Origin: Leptospira sp. WS60.C2
Lineage (GTDB): Bacteria > Spirochaetota > Leptospiria > Leptospirales > Leptospiraceae
Direction of reading: 5' to 3'
Assembly (NCBI RefSeq): GCF_040833955.1
Contig: NZ_CP162133.1
Coordinates: 1,386,001 to 1,450,000, forward strand
Length of the DNA: 64,000 bases
Both the position numbers and the translations under genes were made by a program. How positions within the stretch are numbered: the stretch's first letter is position 1; each line of letters starts with the position of its first letter. Shown here in pieces: positions 11,083 through 20,473 of this stretch. The notes under the pieces are model-generated. The model made no database searches. It was not told where the DNA came from and worked only from the letters and a program-made list of their open reading frames with translations.

Positions 11083-11373
11083 TTATTTGTTTGCTTGCAT
11101 CTCTTTCATGATGCAGGAAGAGAATGATTTGCAAGTATCGCCAGCATTGAGGCAATTTGCGATTTTGTTGTAGTATTTTGGTCGATTACAATTGAACTCA
11201 CAACCTCTTCGGAGAGTTGCTTTTTGTTCTTCTGATGCGTTCGGATTCACTTGAATCGTACAACTGTAAAACTTATCACATGCTTCTTTACACTTCGGAA
11301 AATCAGCAGCTTGGATGGATCCAGCGAATAACACCAGAACCAGAATTGAAAACAAACGGTTTGTTTTTTTCAT
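11083..11373 (-). CDS. Small secreted Cys-rich protein
   Basis: A 96-residue protein with a clear signal peptide (MKKTNRLFSILVLVLFAG, cut near SIQA-AD). The mature part of about 75 residues has eight cysteines in repeated helical spacing (CKEAC, YSC, GCEFNC, NC, TC, SSC), suggesting disulfide-linked helical hairpins. Small Cys-rich exported proteins of this kind are known in Leptospira genomes without assigned function. It is a single-gene unit between the bidirectional terminator and the tRNA-Met gene. Confidence 0.75.
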   Translation of the reverse strand: MKKTNRLFSILVLVLFAGSIQAADFPKCKEACDKFYSCTIQVNPNASEEQKATLRRGCEFNCNRPKYYNKIANCLNAGDTCKSFSSCIMKEMQANK

Positions 11374-11392
11374 ACCTTGTCCTCTCGATCTT

Positions 11393-11469
11393 TGGTAGCG
11401 AAGACGGGAGTCGAACCCGTGACCTCAGGGTTATGAATCCTGTGCTCTAACCATCTGAGCTACCTCGCC
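11393..11469 (-). tRNA. tRNA-Met (CAT anticodon), CCA encoded
   Basis: A 77-nt cloverleaf on the minus strand. The 7-bp acceptor GGCGAGG pairs with CTTCGCT (with G-U pairs), followed by A73 and an encoded CCA. The D-arm GCTC-AGATGGTTA-GAGC, anticodon loop TTCATAA and T-loop TTCGACT are present. Anticodon CAT means elongator Met or a lysidine-modified Ile2 tRNA. The AGGTC variable loop and overall sequence resemble elongator tRNA-Met. The acceptor starts with a G1-U72 wobble pair rather than the C1xA72 mismatch of an initiator. Confidence 0.93.
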
Positions 11470-11491
11470 CTATAACCTTAGATCGTTTGGT

Positions 11492-11511
11492 AGAACTAAA
11501 TCTTTAGTTCT
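11492..11511. repeat. Perfect 9-bp inverted repeat upstream of tRNA-Met
   Basis: AGAACTAAA and TTTAGTTCT are separated by only two bases. The site lies 23 bp before the tRNA-Met 5' end (leftward direction) and downstream of the glnA terminator. It lacks a T-run on the minus strand, so an operator or promoter-linked palindrome is more likely than a terminator. Confidence 0.5.
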
Positions 11512-11549
11512 TTCTGTCATTTTTTGAATGGATAGGGAATGGTAAACAA

Positions 11550-11575
11550 AAAAAAGCCCCGACGATTGCCGGGGC
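11550..11575 (-). terminator. Intrinsic terminator of glnA
   Basis: On the minus strand a GC-rich hairpin (GCCCCG paired with CGGGGC, loop of 8) is followed by a run of eight or more T residues, starting 9 bp after the glnA stop codon. Confidence 0.88.
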
Positions 11576-11584
11576 CATTTTCTC

Positions 11585-13045
11585 TTAGCAAGAGTAAGTA
11601 GTGAGGAATTCGTATGGGTGAGGGCGACCTTCCCATGGCCAAATCTCTGTTTCAAACTTATAGTGTTGGTATGTTTGTAGGAAGTTTTCGCTGAAAACAT
11701 CTCCTTGTTTGAAGATGGCTCTTTGAGCAAGCATCTCTTCCATTGCTTCACGAAGTGTGTGAGGCATTTGGCGGATTCCTTTTTCACGGATTTCATCCAA
11801 AGAAAGCTCAAAAAGGTCTTCTTCCCGTGCAGGACCTGGATCGATTTTTTCAGATACACCAGCCATACCAGCCATAAGAAGGGAAGCAAACGCCAAATAT
11901 GGGTTAGCTGTTGAGTCAGGGAATCGGAACTCGACACGTTTTGCTTTTTCGCCACTCACGAAAGGAATACGGCAAGAAGCAGAACGGTTCTGAGCAGAAT
12001 ATGCTAAGATTGATGGAGCTTCAAATCCAGGAATGAGTCGTTTGTAAGAGTTTGTAGATGCATTTGTGAAAGCCGCACAAGCTCTTGCATATTTTAGAAC
12101 TCCACCAACAAAGTTGAAAGCGAAGTCTGACAATCCTTGGTATTTGTCTCCAGCAAAAAGATTTTTTCCACCTTTCCAAAGAGAGATGTGAACGTGCATA
12201 CCATTACCGTTATCACCAAAAAGTGGTTTTGGCATGAAAGTAGCAGTTTTACCGTGTTTATGAGCCACCATCTTAACGATGTATTTTAGCTTTTGAACAT
12301 TGTCAGCAGCTTCGATGAGTGTTCCAAATTTTACACCAATCTCCCCTTGTGCTTGGGCAACTTCATGGTGAACCACAAAAGTTTCCATTCCAATGGATTC
12401 AAGAGTTTTTACAAACTCAGCGCGAAGGTCCACTTGAGAGTCGATCGGAGCAACAGGGAAGTAACCACCTTTTGTTCCTGGACGGTGACCAGAGTTGAAG
12501 TTAATTTTTCCTGTATTGTTTGTACCTGGAATTTCAGAGTGGGTGTTCCAAATTCCTTCGTTAGAATCTAACTCGTAGTATTGGCAGTTGATTTCATCAC
12601 GAACTTTAAGACTGTCGAATACGAAAAATTCATTTTCAGGTCCGAAGTATGCAGTGTCTGCAATTCCAGATTTGTTCATGAATTCGAGGGCTTTTTTCGC
12701 AATGGATCTTGGGCATTTTTCATAGTATTGGTTTTTATAGATGTCCCAAACATCACAAAACATAACAAGTGTTTTGTCTGCAGTGAACGGATCTAAAAAT
12801 GCCGTTGAAATTTCAGGATGTAATTGCATATCGGAAGCATTGATTGGCTGCCAACGAGCAATCGAAGATCCATCAAAAGGAATTCCTTTGAATGTATCTT
12901 CATTTACGGAATTCACATAATACGAAACGTGGTGCCACATTCCTTTGATATCCGTAAATCGGAAGTCATAGAAAAGGACTCCATTTTTTTTGGCATACTC
13001 AACCACTTCTTTTCCAGAAGTAAATTTTGGGGTTGCGAACTGCAT
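11585..13045 (-). CDS. glnA: Glutamine synthetase, type I, lacking the adenylylation tyrosine
   Basis: A 486-residue ATP-dependent glutamine synthetase (glutamate + ammonia to glutamine). Family motifs are visible: [11 protein letters not shown], the metal-binding [53 protein letters not shown] and [14 protein letters not shown]. The layout, with the extra segment before GHRP and the C-terminal region, matches the I-beta enzymes normally controlled by adenylylation. The target segment, NLYDLPPEE in E. coli, reads DLFELSLDE here, so Tyr397 is replaced by Phe412 (codon TTT). Start ATG 13045 has a strong GAAGGAGA ribosome site. A sigma-54 promoter lies about 50 bp upstream and a strong terminator follows. 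Confidence 0.96.
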   Translation of the reverse strand: MQFATPKFTSGKEVVEYAKKNGVLFYDFRFTDIKGMWHHVSYYVNSVNEDTFKGIPFDGSSIARWQPINASDMQLHPEISTAFLDPFTADKTLVMFCDVWDIYKNQYYEKCPRSIAKKALEFMNKSGIADTAYFGPENEFFVFDSLKVRDEINCQYYELDSNEGIWNTHSEIPGTNNTGKINFNSGHRPGTKGGYFPVAPIDSQVDLRAEFVKTLESIGMETFVVHHEVAQAQGEIGVKFGTLIEAADNVQKLKYIVKMVAHKHGKTATFMPKPLFGDNGNGMHVHISLWKGGKNLFAGDKYQGLSDFAFNFVGGVLKYARACAAFTNASTNSYKRLIPGFEAPSILAYSAQNRSASCRIPFVSGEKAKRVEFRFPDSTANPYLAFASLLMAGMAGVSEKIDPGPAREEDLFELSLDEIREKGIRQMPHTLREAMEEMLAQRAIFKQGDVFSENFLQTYQHYKFETEIWPWEGRPHPYEFLTTYSC

Positions 13046-13102
13046 TTGATTCTCCTTCGTTCAGAGGTCGGTCTGATTGTTGTAATCTGTTATCAATTTA
13101 AA

Positions 13103-13118
13103 TGCAAGATTTATACCA
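13103..13118 (-). promoter_or_regulatory. Sigma-54 (RpoN) -24/-12 promoter of glnA
   Basis: The minus strand reads TGGTATAAATCTTGCA: a GG at -24 and GC at -12 with exactly 10 bp between, matching TGG-N9-TTGCA of the RpoN consensus. The predicted transcript start is near 13092, about 47 nt before the glnA ATG. A 14-bp palindrome ATTTCG-AC-CGAAAT lies just upstream at 13123-13136. Confidence 0.78.
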
Positions 13119-13407
13119 AGGCATTTCGACCGAAATATAAGGGTTTCGTGGAGTTTCTAAGCATATTGTTTTGAAACTAGTGCTTACCCAAGAAACGTTC
13201 TGCCCATTTAAATAGATAATTGCCCAAAGTGTACGCAAAATCTGCGATCTTTAAGCCTCCGCCATTCGGATGTACTGTATAAAATGGCTACCAAAGGGTC
13301 AATGGATTCTGAATTTTTTCGAGTCAAAATGGAAAAAATTTCAAATTCGATACAAAGTATGTTTTTTTTGTGGCAATCATCCTGCCAGGCGAAAGAGTAG
13401 AGGGAAG
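13119..13407. other. Divergent intergenic region between glnA and phosphatase gene
   Basis: Non-coding. It holds the palindrome at 13123-13136 upstream of the sigma-54 promoter and probably activator sites for glnA, plus the unrecognised promoter of the rightward phosphatase gene. An open frame from 13270 runs into the phosphatase frame but has no ribosome site. Nothing else was recognised. Confidence 0.4.
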
Positions 13408-15144
13408 ATGAGCTCTCGTAAATCGGATTTTGGTCGTTTTCAGCACTTAGAGAGCTTTATTCACATGGCAAAGGATCCGATTTGGTGTTTTGAACTGGAT
13501 CTTCCCATGCCGATTTCTCTATCCTTTGAGGAGCAAATTGAATTCATTTGGAACCATTCATTGGTGAGAGAATGCAATTTAGCCATGGTGAAGTTTTATG
13601 GCTATGAACACATGCAAGATGTGAAAGGCAAATACGTAAAGGACATTGTCAATTTAGAAAGCATTCATCTCCTTCGGAAATTTATCGAAACTTCCTACCA
13701 ACTAGAAGACTATGAATACACGCTTCATTCGACTATTTTACCGAGAGTGTTTCTCATCCATTCCCATGGGCAAGTGGTTGATGGTCATCTCATTCGTATC
13801 TGGGGCCAACAAATCGAAATTTCAAACATTAGGGAGTCAGAATCAAAGTTAGCTGGTCTTTTACAATTTTCCCAAAGAGTCACCGAAATTTCTAAGATGT
13901 TTGTTCATACAAAAGCAGAATTTGTTTCGGATGCGATTCAGTTTGCTTTGGAGGAATTAGGAAAATACTCAAAAGCAGACCGTGTGTTTGTTGCAGAGAT
14001 TTCATCTGACAAACAATTTTTGTCTGTCAGTCATGAATGGTTATTAGGGGATGTTCCATCTTTGTTTACTGTCGGAACCAAACTTCCGATCGCTAAAATG
14101 AATCCAGAACGTTTGGGGATATTAGCAAGTGATGGATTCATTTATATACCAGACACTTCTGCATTACACGAAGAACCGTGGCATAAACAATTGTTTCATT
14201 CTGCCAATGTTCGCTCTATTCTTGTGATTGGTTTACGTGATGAAGGGAACTTAATTGGAATCCTAGGTGTCACCACATATAAAAATTTAGGCGATTGGAC
14301 TGATGAAACAAAACAAATGTTAGGTCTCGTTGCTGGTTTTATTTCACAAGGTTTGGTTCGTGCCAAAAATGAAATCAAACTCATGAAAAAAGAAAAAATC
14401 TTACAAAGATTTTATTCTGATGTGAAAGAAGACTTGGCTCTTGCCAAACTAACCCAGGAAGCATGGGTAGCAAAAGATTTTGGTGAGATTCCCAATCTTA
14501 AAATTGAATCTCGGTTTTTACCTTATGATGAGATTGGTGGAGACTTAATTTTATATGAAAAACCAAAATCCGATTGTATTGATATTTTTTTTGGTGATAT
14601 TTCGGGGCATGGTATTTCATCCGCATTGGTATCTGGAATTGCTGCCGTATCGTTCAAAAAACACTCCTTAGTCGAATCTTCTCCAGCTGCCATTTTAGAA
14701 GCGATGCACAAGGAACTAAAAACCATAATTTTTAAACATCATATTTCCGCATGCGTGATGAGAATTTATCCTTTGGAACGACGGATTGAATTTAGTTTTG
14801 CTGGTCATCCTCCTGTTGTGTTTTGGAACCAAAAAGACAGAGTGATGAAGTTCGTAAAAGATGAAATGTATCCTATATTGTTACTCGAAGATTGGAAGGG
14901 AAAAAATATATCACGTACCTTTGAACTTGGGGATCGTTTGTTATTGTATTCAGATGGGATATATGAATTGGAAGAAGAAACAGGTGGTTACATCGGGCTC
15001 GATGTTTTTTTACAAGAGTTGTCTGAGATGATTTCTGTCTCCGATGATACCTATAGTCTGATTAAAAACATGATAGCCAATTGCCTTGTGGAAAAGGAAC
15101 GAATCATTCACGATGATATCGCAGTGTTAGTTTTAGAGTTTTAA
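13408..15144 (+). CDS. PAS-GAF-PP2C (SpoIIE/RsbU-type) phosphatase
   Basis: A 578-residue cytoplasmic signalling protein. An N-terminal PAS-like region (about residues 10-150) is followed by a GAF domain (about 190-320, ending ILVIGLRDEGNLIGILGV), a short coiled linker and a C-terminal PP2C/SpoIIE domain. Metal-ligand motifs are visible: DEIGGDL, FFGDISGHGISSALV and LLLYSDGIYELEEE. Such proteins dephosphorylate anti-anti-sigma factors or similar STAS partners in response to a bound signal. ATG 13408 is chosen because GAGGGAA precedes it; the frame extends back to 13270. The gene ends 4 bp inside the convergent unknown gene. Confidence 0.85.
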   Translation: MSSRKSDFGRFQHLESFIHMAKDPIWCFELDLPMPISLSFEEQIEFIWNHSLVRECNLAMVKFYGYEHMQDVKGKYVKDIVNLESIHLLRKFIETSYQLEDYEYTLHSTILPRVFLIHSHGQVVDGHLIRIWGQQIEISNIRESESKLAGLLQFSQRVTEISKMFVHTKAEFVSDAIQFALEELGKYSKADRVFVAEISSDKQFLSVSHEWLLGDVPSLFTVGTKLPIAKMNPERLGILASDGFIYIPDTSALHEEPWHKQLFHSANVRSILVIGLRDEGNLIGILGVTTYKNLGDWTDETKQMLGLVAGFISQGLVRAKNEIKLMKKEKILQRFYSDVKEDLALAKLTQEAWVAKDFGEIPNLKIESRFLPYDEIGGDLILYEKPKSDCIDIFFGDISGHGISSALVSGIAAVSFKKHSLVESSPAAILEAMHKELKTIIFKHHISACVMRIYPLERRIEFSFAGHPPVVFWNQKDRVMKFVKDEMYPILLLEDWKGKNISRTFELGDRLLLYSDGIYELEEETGGYIGLDVFLQELSEMISVSDDTYSLIKNMIANCLVEKERIIHDDIAVLVLEF

Positions 15145-15872
15145 TTGGTGCGGTCGATTAAGTCGAGTGCCTTTGCATCCGCTTCTGGGTATTTAGCCAA
15201 GTATTCGGAAACAATCTTTTTTTTCCCATCCAATCGGTTGAGATGGTTCTCAATGATGTATCCAAAGTCTAACTTTCCCGTCACAATTTCATATCGTTCT
15301 GTTTCAATGGTTCCGAGGTCTAAATCCACCGGCACTTCATTGGCTTTGTCTGCATATTCTTTTGCTTTTTCCCAGTACGGTATGGCTTCTTTGTAAAAAC
15401 TTTCTGCTACACCAAAACTTTCTTTTAGTTCATGGGCAAAGTCGAGGTTATAAAAGTATACGTGACGTTTATCAAATTTGGAAGCAAGGCGCATATACGA
15501 TCGCATGATTTGGATATTGATATGCATAAACATCAAATTTCTATACTTGTAGTATTCCTGTTCTGTCTTCGTTTCACATAATGCATGTTTGGGATGTCGA
15601 AAACGTTTCTTAAGAGCAATTTTCAGCCAATAGATATTTTTTCGAAGTTCGTTATCGTTGTAATGTTGTTTTAAATTGTAGAGTTCATAAAAGTCTTCCA
15701 GATATTTTGGTTCCCATTTGTGTAATTTGTAAGGGACCCAATCGGAAAATTTAGTGTAGGGACCGTTTTTTTCGTATTCATAATTGTAGTCGATATCGGT
15801 TTCCCAGGCACTAAGGGAAAATGAAACGAAAGAGAGACAGATGACTAGCGTATAAAGAATTCCTCGTTTCAT
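15141..15872 (-). CDS. Hypothetical secreted protein
   Basis: A 243-residue protein with a typical signal peptide (MKRGILYTLVICLSFVSFSLSA). The mature part is rich in Tyr, Lys and Glu and looks all-helical. It may hold TPR-like pairs around residues 130-190 (ESFGVAESFYKEAIPYWEKA), but no domain is certain. Likely periplasmic. It converges with the phosphatase gene, with a 4-bp overlap. It lies 48 bp downstream of the response regulator gene on the same strand and may be co-transcribed with the two-component pair. Confidence 0.65.
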   Translation of the reverse strand: MKRGILYTLVICLSFVSFSLSAWETDIDYNYEYEKNGPYTKFSDWVPYKLHKWEPKYLEDFYELYNLKQHYNDNELRKNIYWLKIALKKRFRHPKHALCETKTEQEYYKYRNLMFMHINIQIMRSYMRLASKFDKRHVYFYNLDFAHELKESFGVAESFYKEAIPYWEKAKEYADKANEVPVDLDLGTIETERYEIVTGKLDFGYIIENHLNRLDGKKKIVSEYLAKYPEADAKALDLIDRTN

Positions 15873-15920
15873 TACCGTAAGTATCGGAGGGTTTTCGGTT
15901 TTCCATAAGGAGGATGAACG

Positions 15921-16604
15921 TTATTTCAGAGGTTCGATCGCTCCCATCCATTGGTAACCAACACCGCGCACATTGCGGATGGATTCTTCCCCTAGGGCAT
16001 CTCGGAGTCGGACAATAGCATTATCAATCGTCCGTTCTGTTGGAAAACTGTCTTCGCCGACGATTACATCCAGGATTTCCGAACGACTGAAGACTTTCTC
16101 CGGGTCGCTTAAGAGTAAGGCAAGAAGGGAACAGTCCCGTTTGGACAGAAGGCTGGTTGTCCCATCCTCGTGTTTTACTAAAAAGGAATCCAAATGGATT
16201 TCCTTCGTTCCCATTTTCCATTTTTGTCCAAAATGGGGGCGTGTGAGGGAGACAACGCGCTCCAAACGAATGAGAAACTCTTTTAAATGGAAGGGTTTTG
16301 GGATGAACTCTGCCGCACCCAGTTCGAAGCCACGAAGGCGTTCCTGCGCACCTGCTTGCGCTGTGAGAAATAAAAAAGGTAAGTCTTTTTCTTTTGTCAC
16401 AATGAGTTCGGCAAGTTCGAATCCATTCCCATCAGGCAATCGTAAGTCAAGTACCACCAAATCAAAGTCATTGGGTTTGTAGATCCCTTTTGCTTCCGAA
16501 ACCGATTTAGCCCATTTGACTTTGTATTTGTCTAACTCCAGTCTTTCTTTTAACGTTTCACCAAGTCCTTCATCGTCTTCCACTAGTAAAATTCTCGGTT
16601 TCAT
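15921..16604 (-). CDS. OmpR-family response regulator
   Basis: A 227-residue regulator. The receiver domain has the acidic pocket VEDDEG, phosphoacceptor Asp53 in VVLDLRLPDGNG and conserved Lys in FIPKPF. The C-terminal winged-helix DNA-binding domain includes SRSEILDVIVG, RTIDNAIVRLRDALG and IRNVRGVGYQW. The start is placed at ATG 16604 (MKPRILLVEDD), which overlaps the kinase stop by 4 bp (ATGA), rather than at the earlier in-frame ATG 16622. It forms a pair with the adjacent kinase. Target genes are unknown; the neighbouring secreted protein is one candidate. Confidence 0.92.
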   Translation of the reverse strand: MKPRILLVEDDEGLGETLKERLELDKYKVKWAKSVSEAKGIYKPNDFDLVVLDLRLPDGNGFELAELIVTKEKDLPFLFLTAQAGAQERLRGFELGAAEFIPKPFHLKEFLIRLERVVSLTRPHFGQKWKMGTKEIHLDSFLVKHEDGTTSLLSKRDCSLLALLLSDPEKVFSRSEILDVIVGEDSFPTERTIDNAIVRLRDALGEESIRNVRGVGYQWMGAIEPLK

Positions 16605-17488
16605 GAAACCTCGTTCAAACAAAGTTTGACTTGAAATCCGTAAGAACTGTCCGGAAACTCAATTTTCCCTTTCATTTTTTCGATTAATTTCTTAACAATA
16701 TAAAGACCAATCCCACTTCCACTCGTTTTGGAATGACGTAAGAAAGGTTGGGTCAGGTATTTTTTGTTTCCAAGAAATCCTTCTCCATTGTCTTCCAAGA
16801 GAAAACAAATCTTATTTTTCTCTTGGAATATCATCAGTTTGATTAGGTTTGCTTTCCCATGGCGTCTTGCATTGTCTGTTAGATTTTTTAACATGGCAAA
16901 GAAGGCTTTTTTATCTAAATATACTTTTTTATCAAGAGGAAGGGACACATCCCAAATCAAATCTGGCTCATGATGAGAATACGAATCCTTTAATTCTTGT
17001 AAGGTGATTGTTTCCATGTATAAGGCCTCTCCTTGCATGAGACTTGCTAGATAAAAAGCATTCCCCATTTGGGATTCAATCCTCTGATTTTCTTTCCAAA
17101 TTTTTTCTAACTTACGTTTGAGTTCTATGTTTTTTGTGTCTTCTAATAGAACTTCAATTTGCAACTGTAAGCTGGCAATCGGAGTTTTCATTTCGTGTGT
17201 TACCGTGGAAAAAAAGTCTGCGATGAGTTTGGAACGTTTGTGGTCACGGTAGGACAAAACTGCTAAGGTTACGCCACCCAGTGTTAACATCGAAAGGAAA
17301 AACGATCCTTCCAATTGCAACATACGATTCACTCGACCCAGTTCGAATTTTCGTTCTGTGCTCATTGAAATTTCAGAAATGGTTTTGGCTTGGCGAAACC
17401 CTAAAATCCACCACCAGACTCCAAGGGAGAGCGTGAGGGAAAGCCAAGCCAGGGAGAAAAACATACGAAATTGTGCAGATCCTCTCAA
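16601..17488 (-). CDS. Sensor histidine kinase
   Basis: A 295-residue membrane kinase with two transmembrane helices (about residues 10-30 and 61-80), a small outside loop of about 30 residues, a dimerisation domain with the H-box FFSTVTHEMKTPIASL (His98) and a HATPase domain with N-box NLTDNARRHGKA, G1 LEDNGEGF and G2 GSGIGLYIVKK. The short sensor loop suggests it senses membrane state or works through a partner. It is the first gene of the operon with the response regulator. Confidence 0.92.
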   Translation of the reverse strand: MRGSAQFRMFFSLAWLSLTLSLGVWWWILGFRQAKTISEISMSTERKFELGRVNRMLQLEGSFFLSMLTLGGVTLAVLSYRDHKRSKLIADFFSTVTHEMKTPIASLQLQIEVLLEDTKNIELKRKLEKIWKENQRIESQMGNAFYLASLMQGEALYMETITLQELKDSYSHHEPDLIWDVSLPLDKKVYLDKKAFFAMLKNLTDNARRHGKANLIKLMIFQEKNKICFLLEDNGEGFLGNKKYLTQPFLRHSKTSGSGIGLYIVKKLIEKMKGKIEFPDSSYGFQVKLCLNEVS

Positions 17489-17593
17489 TTTTTGCCTCTC
17501 AATGCAACGTAAGGGTAAGGGGAAGGACGACGAGCAAAAAAAGATGTTGTCACCTTGGCCTAACCCGAGAATTTATTTTTAAGGAGAACAACT

Positions 17594-18658
17594 TTGAACT
17601 TCGACGAAATCTCGAAACATCTTGGAAACGACGCGGAATCCCTCCTTGGATTCAAATCACCAAAAATCGCAAAAGAACTCATTCATGTACCTGGTAGCGA
17701 CTGGGTAGACAGAATTTTTGCCCCATCAGACAGGTCCATCCCTGTTCTCAGAAGCATTCAAACCTTACTTGGACACGGTCGCCTTGGCGGAACTGGATAT
17801 GTATCCATCCTTCCGGTAGACCAAGGAATCGAACACTCCGCTGGAGCTTCCTTTGCCAAAAACCCAATCTACTTTGATGGTGAAAACATCATCAAACTAG
17901 CGATGGAAGGTGGTTGTAACGGGGTTGCGACTACGTTAGGGGTGCTTGGATCTGTTGCACGTAAGTATGCTCACAAAATTCCTTTCATTTTAAAAATCAA
18001 CCACAACGAACTTCTCACGTACCCAAACAAAAGTGAACAAATTTTGTTTGCGACGGTAAAACAGGCGTATGACCAAGGTTGTGTTGCGATCGGTGCCACG
18101 ATTTATTTTGGATCTGCTGATGCTGGTCGAGAGATTGTTGAAATTTCAAAAGTGTTCCAAATGGCACATGAACTCGGTATGGCGACCATTCTTTGGTGTT
18201 ACATCCGAAACAATGCATTTAAAAAAGACAAAGACTACCATGTTTCTGCTGACCTTACTGGCCAAGCAAACCATCTCGGTGTAACGATCCAAGCGGATAT
18301 CATCAAACAAAAGTTACCTGAGAATAACGGTGGTTACAACGTCCTAAACCAAGAGTCTTCTTACGGAAAAACCGACAAACGAATTTACTCTGACTTAACG
18401 TCCGATCACCCCATTGACCTCACTCGTTACCAAGTAGCAAATTGTTATATGGGAAGAGCAGGGCTCATCAACTCTGGTGGTGCCTCTGGAGAAAATGACT
18501 TACAAGAAGCATTAAAAACAGCTGTGATCAACAAACGTGCTGGTGGAATGGGACTCATTTCTGGAAGAAAAGCGTTCCAAAAACCAATGAAAGAAGGTGT
18601 GGCATTACTTCATGCCATCCAAGACGTTTACTTATCAAAAGAGATTACGGTAGCTTAA
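17594..18658 (+). CDS. fbaB: Fructose-bisphosphate aldolase, class I (FbaB/DhnA type)
   Basis: A 354-residue aldolase of the archaeal-type class I (DeoC/FbaB) family that splits fructose-1,6-bisphosphate through a Schiff base. Typical segments are [40 protein letters not shown] (Schiff-base lysine region) and [18 protein letters not shown]. The start is TTG 17594, supported by AAGGAG at 17581-17586; no ATG lies in a better place. It is followed after 9 bp by malQ, so sugar breakdown and glucan handling appear co-expressed. Confidence 0.9.
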   Translation: MNFDEISKHLGNDAESLLGFKSPKIAKELIHVPGSDWVDRIFAPSDRSIPVLRSIQTLLGHGRLGGTGYVSILPVDQGIEHSAGASFAKNPIYFDGENIIKLAMEGGCNGVATTLGVLGSVARKYAHKIPFILKINHNELLTYPNKSEQILFATVKQAYDQGCVAIGATIYFGSADAGREIVEISKVFQMAHELGMATILWCYIRNNAFKKDKDYHVSADLTGQANHLGVTIQADIIKQKLPENNGGYNVLNQESSYGKTDKRIYSDLTSDHPIDLTRYQVANCYMGRAGLINSGGASGENDLQEALKTAVINKRAGGMGLISGRKAFQKPMKEGVALLHAIQDVYLSKEITVA

Positions 18659-18667
18659 TCTAAAGCA

Positions 18668-20389
18668 TTGAATTCTTTTTTGAATGTAAAACAAAGACGG
18701 GCAGGGGTGCTAGTATCTCTGCCTTCTATTGTTTCTGAACATTCGTTTGAATGTGGTGATATTTATAGTTTATACCCACTTTCCAACTGGGCCAAAGACA
18801 TTGGCTTTAGCATCATTCAATTGTTACCACTGAATGATACTGGTTTTGGATATTCTCCCTACAGTGCAATTTCTGCGTTTGCCATTGATCCTTTGTACAT
18901 TTCTCTCCATCTCTTAGGTTTACCGATCCGTTCAAGAAAACGAGAAATCAAAACCTTACACAACAATCCCAATCGTGTTCGTTCGATCAAAATCAAAGCA
19001 ATACGCGAACATTTTGAGACAAACGAGAAAGAAGTTTTAAAAGAGACTTCTCTTTTTTTACAACAACAACCTTGGTGTTATTCGTACGTTACCTTTCGAG
19101 TATTGTATGAATCCTTTGAAGGTAAAAATTGGTGGGATTGGCCAAAAGAATTCCAAGATCCTTACAAAGCCAAAGATTTTATTTTTACAGAAAAAAGGGA
19201 AGAGGCGATGTTTTGGGTTTACTTACAAAAAATCGCTTATGACCAACTATCTGCTGTAAAACTTCATTTGGAAGACAATGGATTATATTTAAAAGGCGAC
19301 ATGCCGATCCTCACGGCTAGGAATTCTTGTGATGTATGGGAACACCCTGAGTATTTTTTGATGGACTTACAAGCAGGAGCACCTCCTGATCAGTTTTCGC
19401 AAACAGGGCAAACATGGGGGTTCCCAGTTCTCAACTGGGAAGTATTGCAGAAAAATCATTACGCTTGGTGGAAAGATCGCCTAACGTATCTGGAACATTT
19501 TTTTCACCTCTACCGCATCGACCATGTGATCGGTATGTATCGAATTTGGGCGATTCCAAAAGAGGATAAAACAGCTTTAAAAGGTTGGTTCCATCCACAA
19601 TTCGGAATTGAAACGAGCGAATTTTTGAAAGTCGGTCTAGATCCAAAGTTTATCGAATCCATCGGTCTTATTCATGAGTTTAAACCGAATCACTATATTT
19701 TTTACTGGGATTTTTGGAAAGAGGAAAGTTATCAGTCACTTCCAGAAGAAACAAAAGCAAATTTATTTCCCTTGTCACAACTCCATATATCAGAAGAAGA
19801 GAAACATTGGCGAGAGGCAGGCGAAGCGATCATTGAAATTTTCGAAACATTTTCTTCTATGGTTCCATGTGCAGAAGATTTGGGTTCCGTACCTTCCTTC
19901 ATTCGTGATTCTTTATATGAAAGGCAAATGATTGGAATTGATGTAGTTCGTTGGACGAAATCGTTTACGACAGGTCAATTTATCGACGAAGACCATTATC
20001 GTGAAAATGCAATTTCTGTTTTATCTACACATGATACGAGTTTGGTGATGGATTGGTGGAAAAATGAAGGAGACCAAGAAGAAAAACTACAATTTTTCTT
20101 TGACCGTCTTGGAAAACCAAGACCAGAAACAGAAGACCAAGTTTTGGAATCACTTTTGGATTTTGCCTTCCAAACCAAAAGTATCTTCAGTATCCAACTC
20201 TTTCAGGATTTGGCCTTGGGTGTTCCCGATGTGTTACAAAATCCAGAAAAACATCGGATCAATTTGCCTGGGACTTCTGATAAAGACAATTGGACCTATC
20301 GTTTTCCCATCTTAATCGAAGACTTTGCGGAAGATTTCCAAAGGAATTTTACCCTTCGTAAATTTGTGAATTCCTCAGGACGAAATTAG
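18668..20389 (+). CDS. malQ: 4-alpha-glucanotransferase (amylomaltase, GH77)
   Basis: A 573-residue GH77 enzyme that moves maltodextrin units between alpha-1,4-glucans. GH77 hallmarks are GFGYSPYSAISAFA near the start, the catalytic-nucleophile region YRIDHVIGMYRIW, the acid/base in CAEDLGSVP and the third acidic residue in LSTHDTS. The start codon is TTG 18668, 9 bp after the aldolase stop, so translation is likely coupled; the ribosome site is weak. Length is normal for short amylomaltases. It probably works in glycogen or maltodextrin turnover. Confidence 0.92.
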   Translation: MNSFLNVKQRRAGVLVSLPSIVSEHSFECGDIYSLYPLSNWAKDIGFSIIQLLPLNDTGFGYSPYSAISAFAIDPLYISLHLLGLPIRSRKREIKTLHNNPNRVRSIKIKAIREHFETNEKEVLKETSLFLQQQPWCYSYVTFRVLYESFEGKNWWDWPKEFQDPYKAKDFIFTEKREEAMFWVYLQKIAYDQLSAVKLHLEDNGLYLKGDMPILTARNSCDVWEHPEYFLMDLQAGAPPDQFSQTGQTWGFPVLNWEVLQKNHYAWWKDRLTYLEHFFHLYRIDHVIGMYRIWAIPKEDKTALKGWFHPQFGIETSEFLKVGLDPKFIESIGLIHEFKPNHYIFYWDFWKEESYQSLPEETKANLFPLSQLHISEEEKHWREAGEAIIEIFETFSSMVPCAEDLGSVPSFIRDSLYERQMIGIDVVRWTKSFTTGQFIDEDHYRENAISVLSTHDTSLVMDWWKNEGDQEEKLQFFFDRLGKPRPETEDQVLESLLDFAFQTKSIFSIQLFQDLALGVPDVLQNPEKHRINLPGTSDKDNWTYRFPILIEDFAEDFQRNFTLRKFVNSSGRN

Positions 20390-20473
20390 AATTTTTTTAA
20401 ATTTTGACAGATTCATTCAAGTGGATGTGCAAAAGATTTGTTACACTAAACTCCTATTCTGGAGGTTCCCCGT

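Noticed and set aside
11470..11955. Minus-strand frame of 161 codons overlapping glnA
   Set aside because: It shares DNA with the glnA 3' end and runs through the glnA terminator; glnA is unambiguous, so this is a shadow frame.
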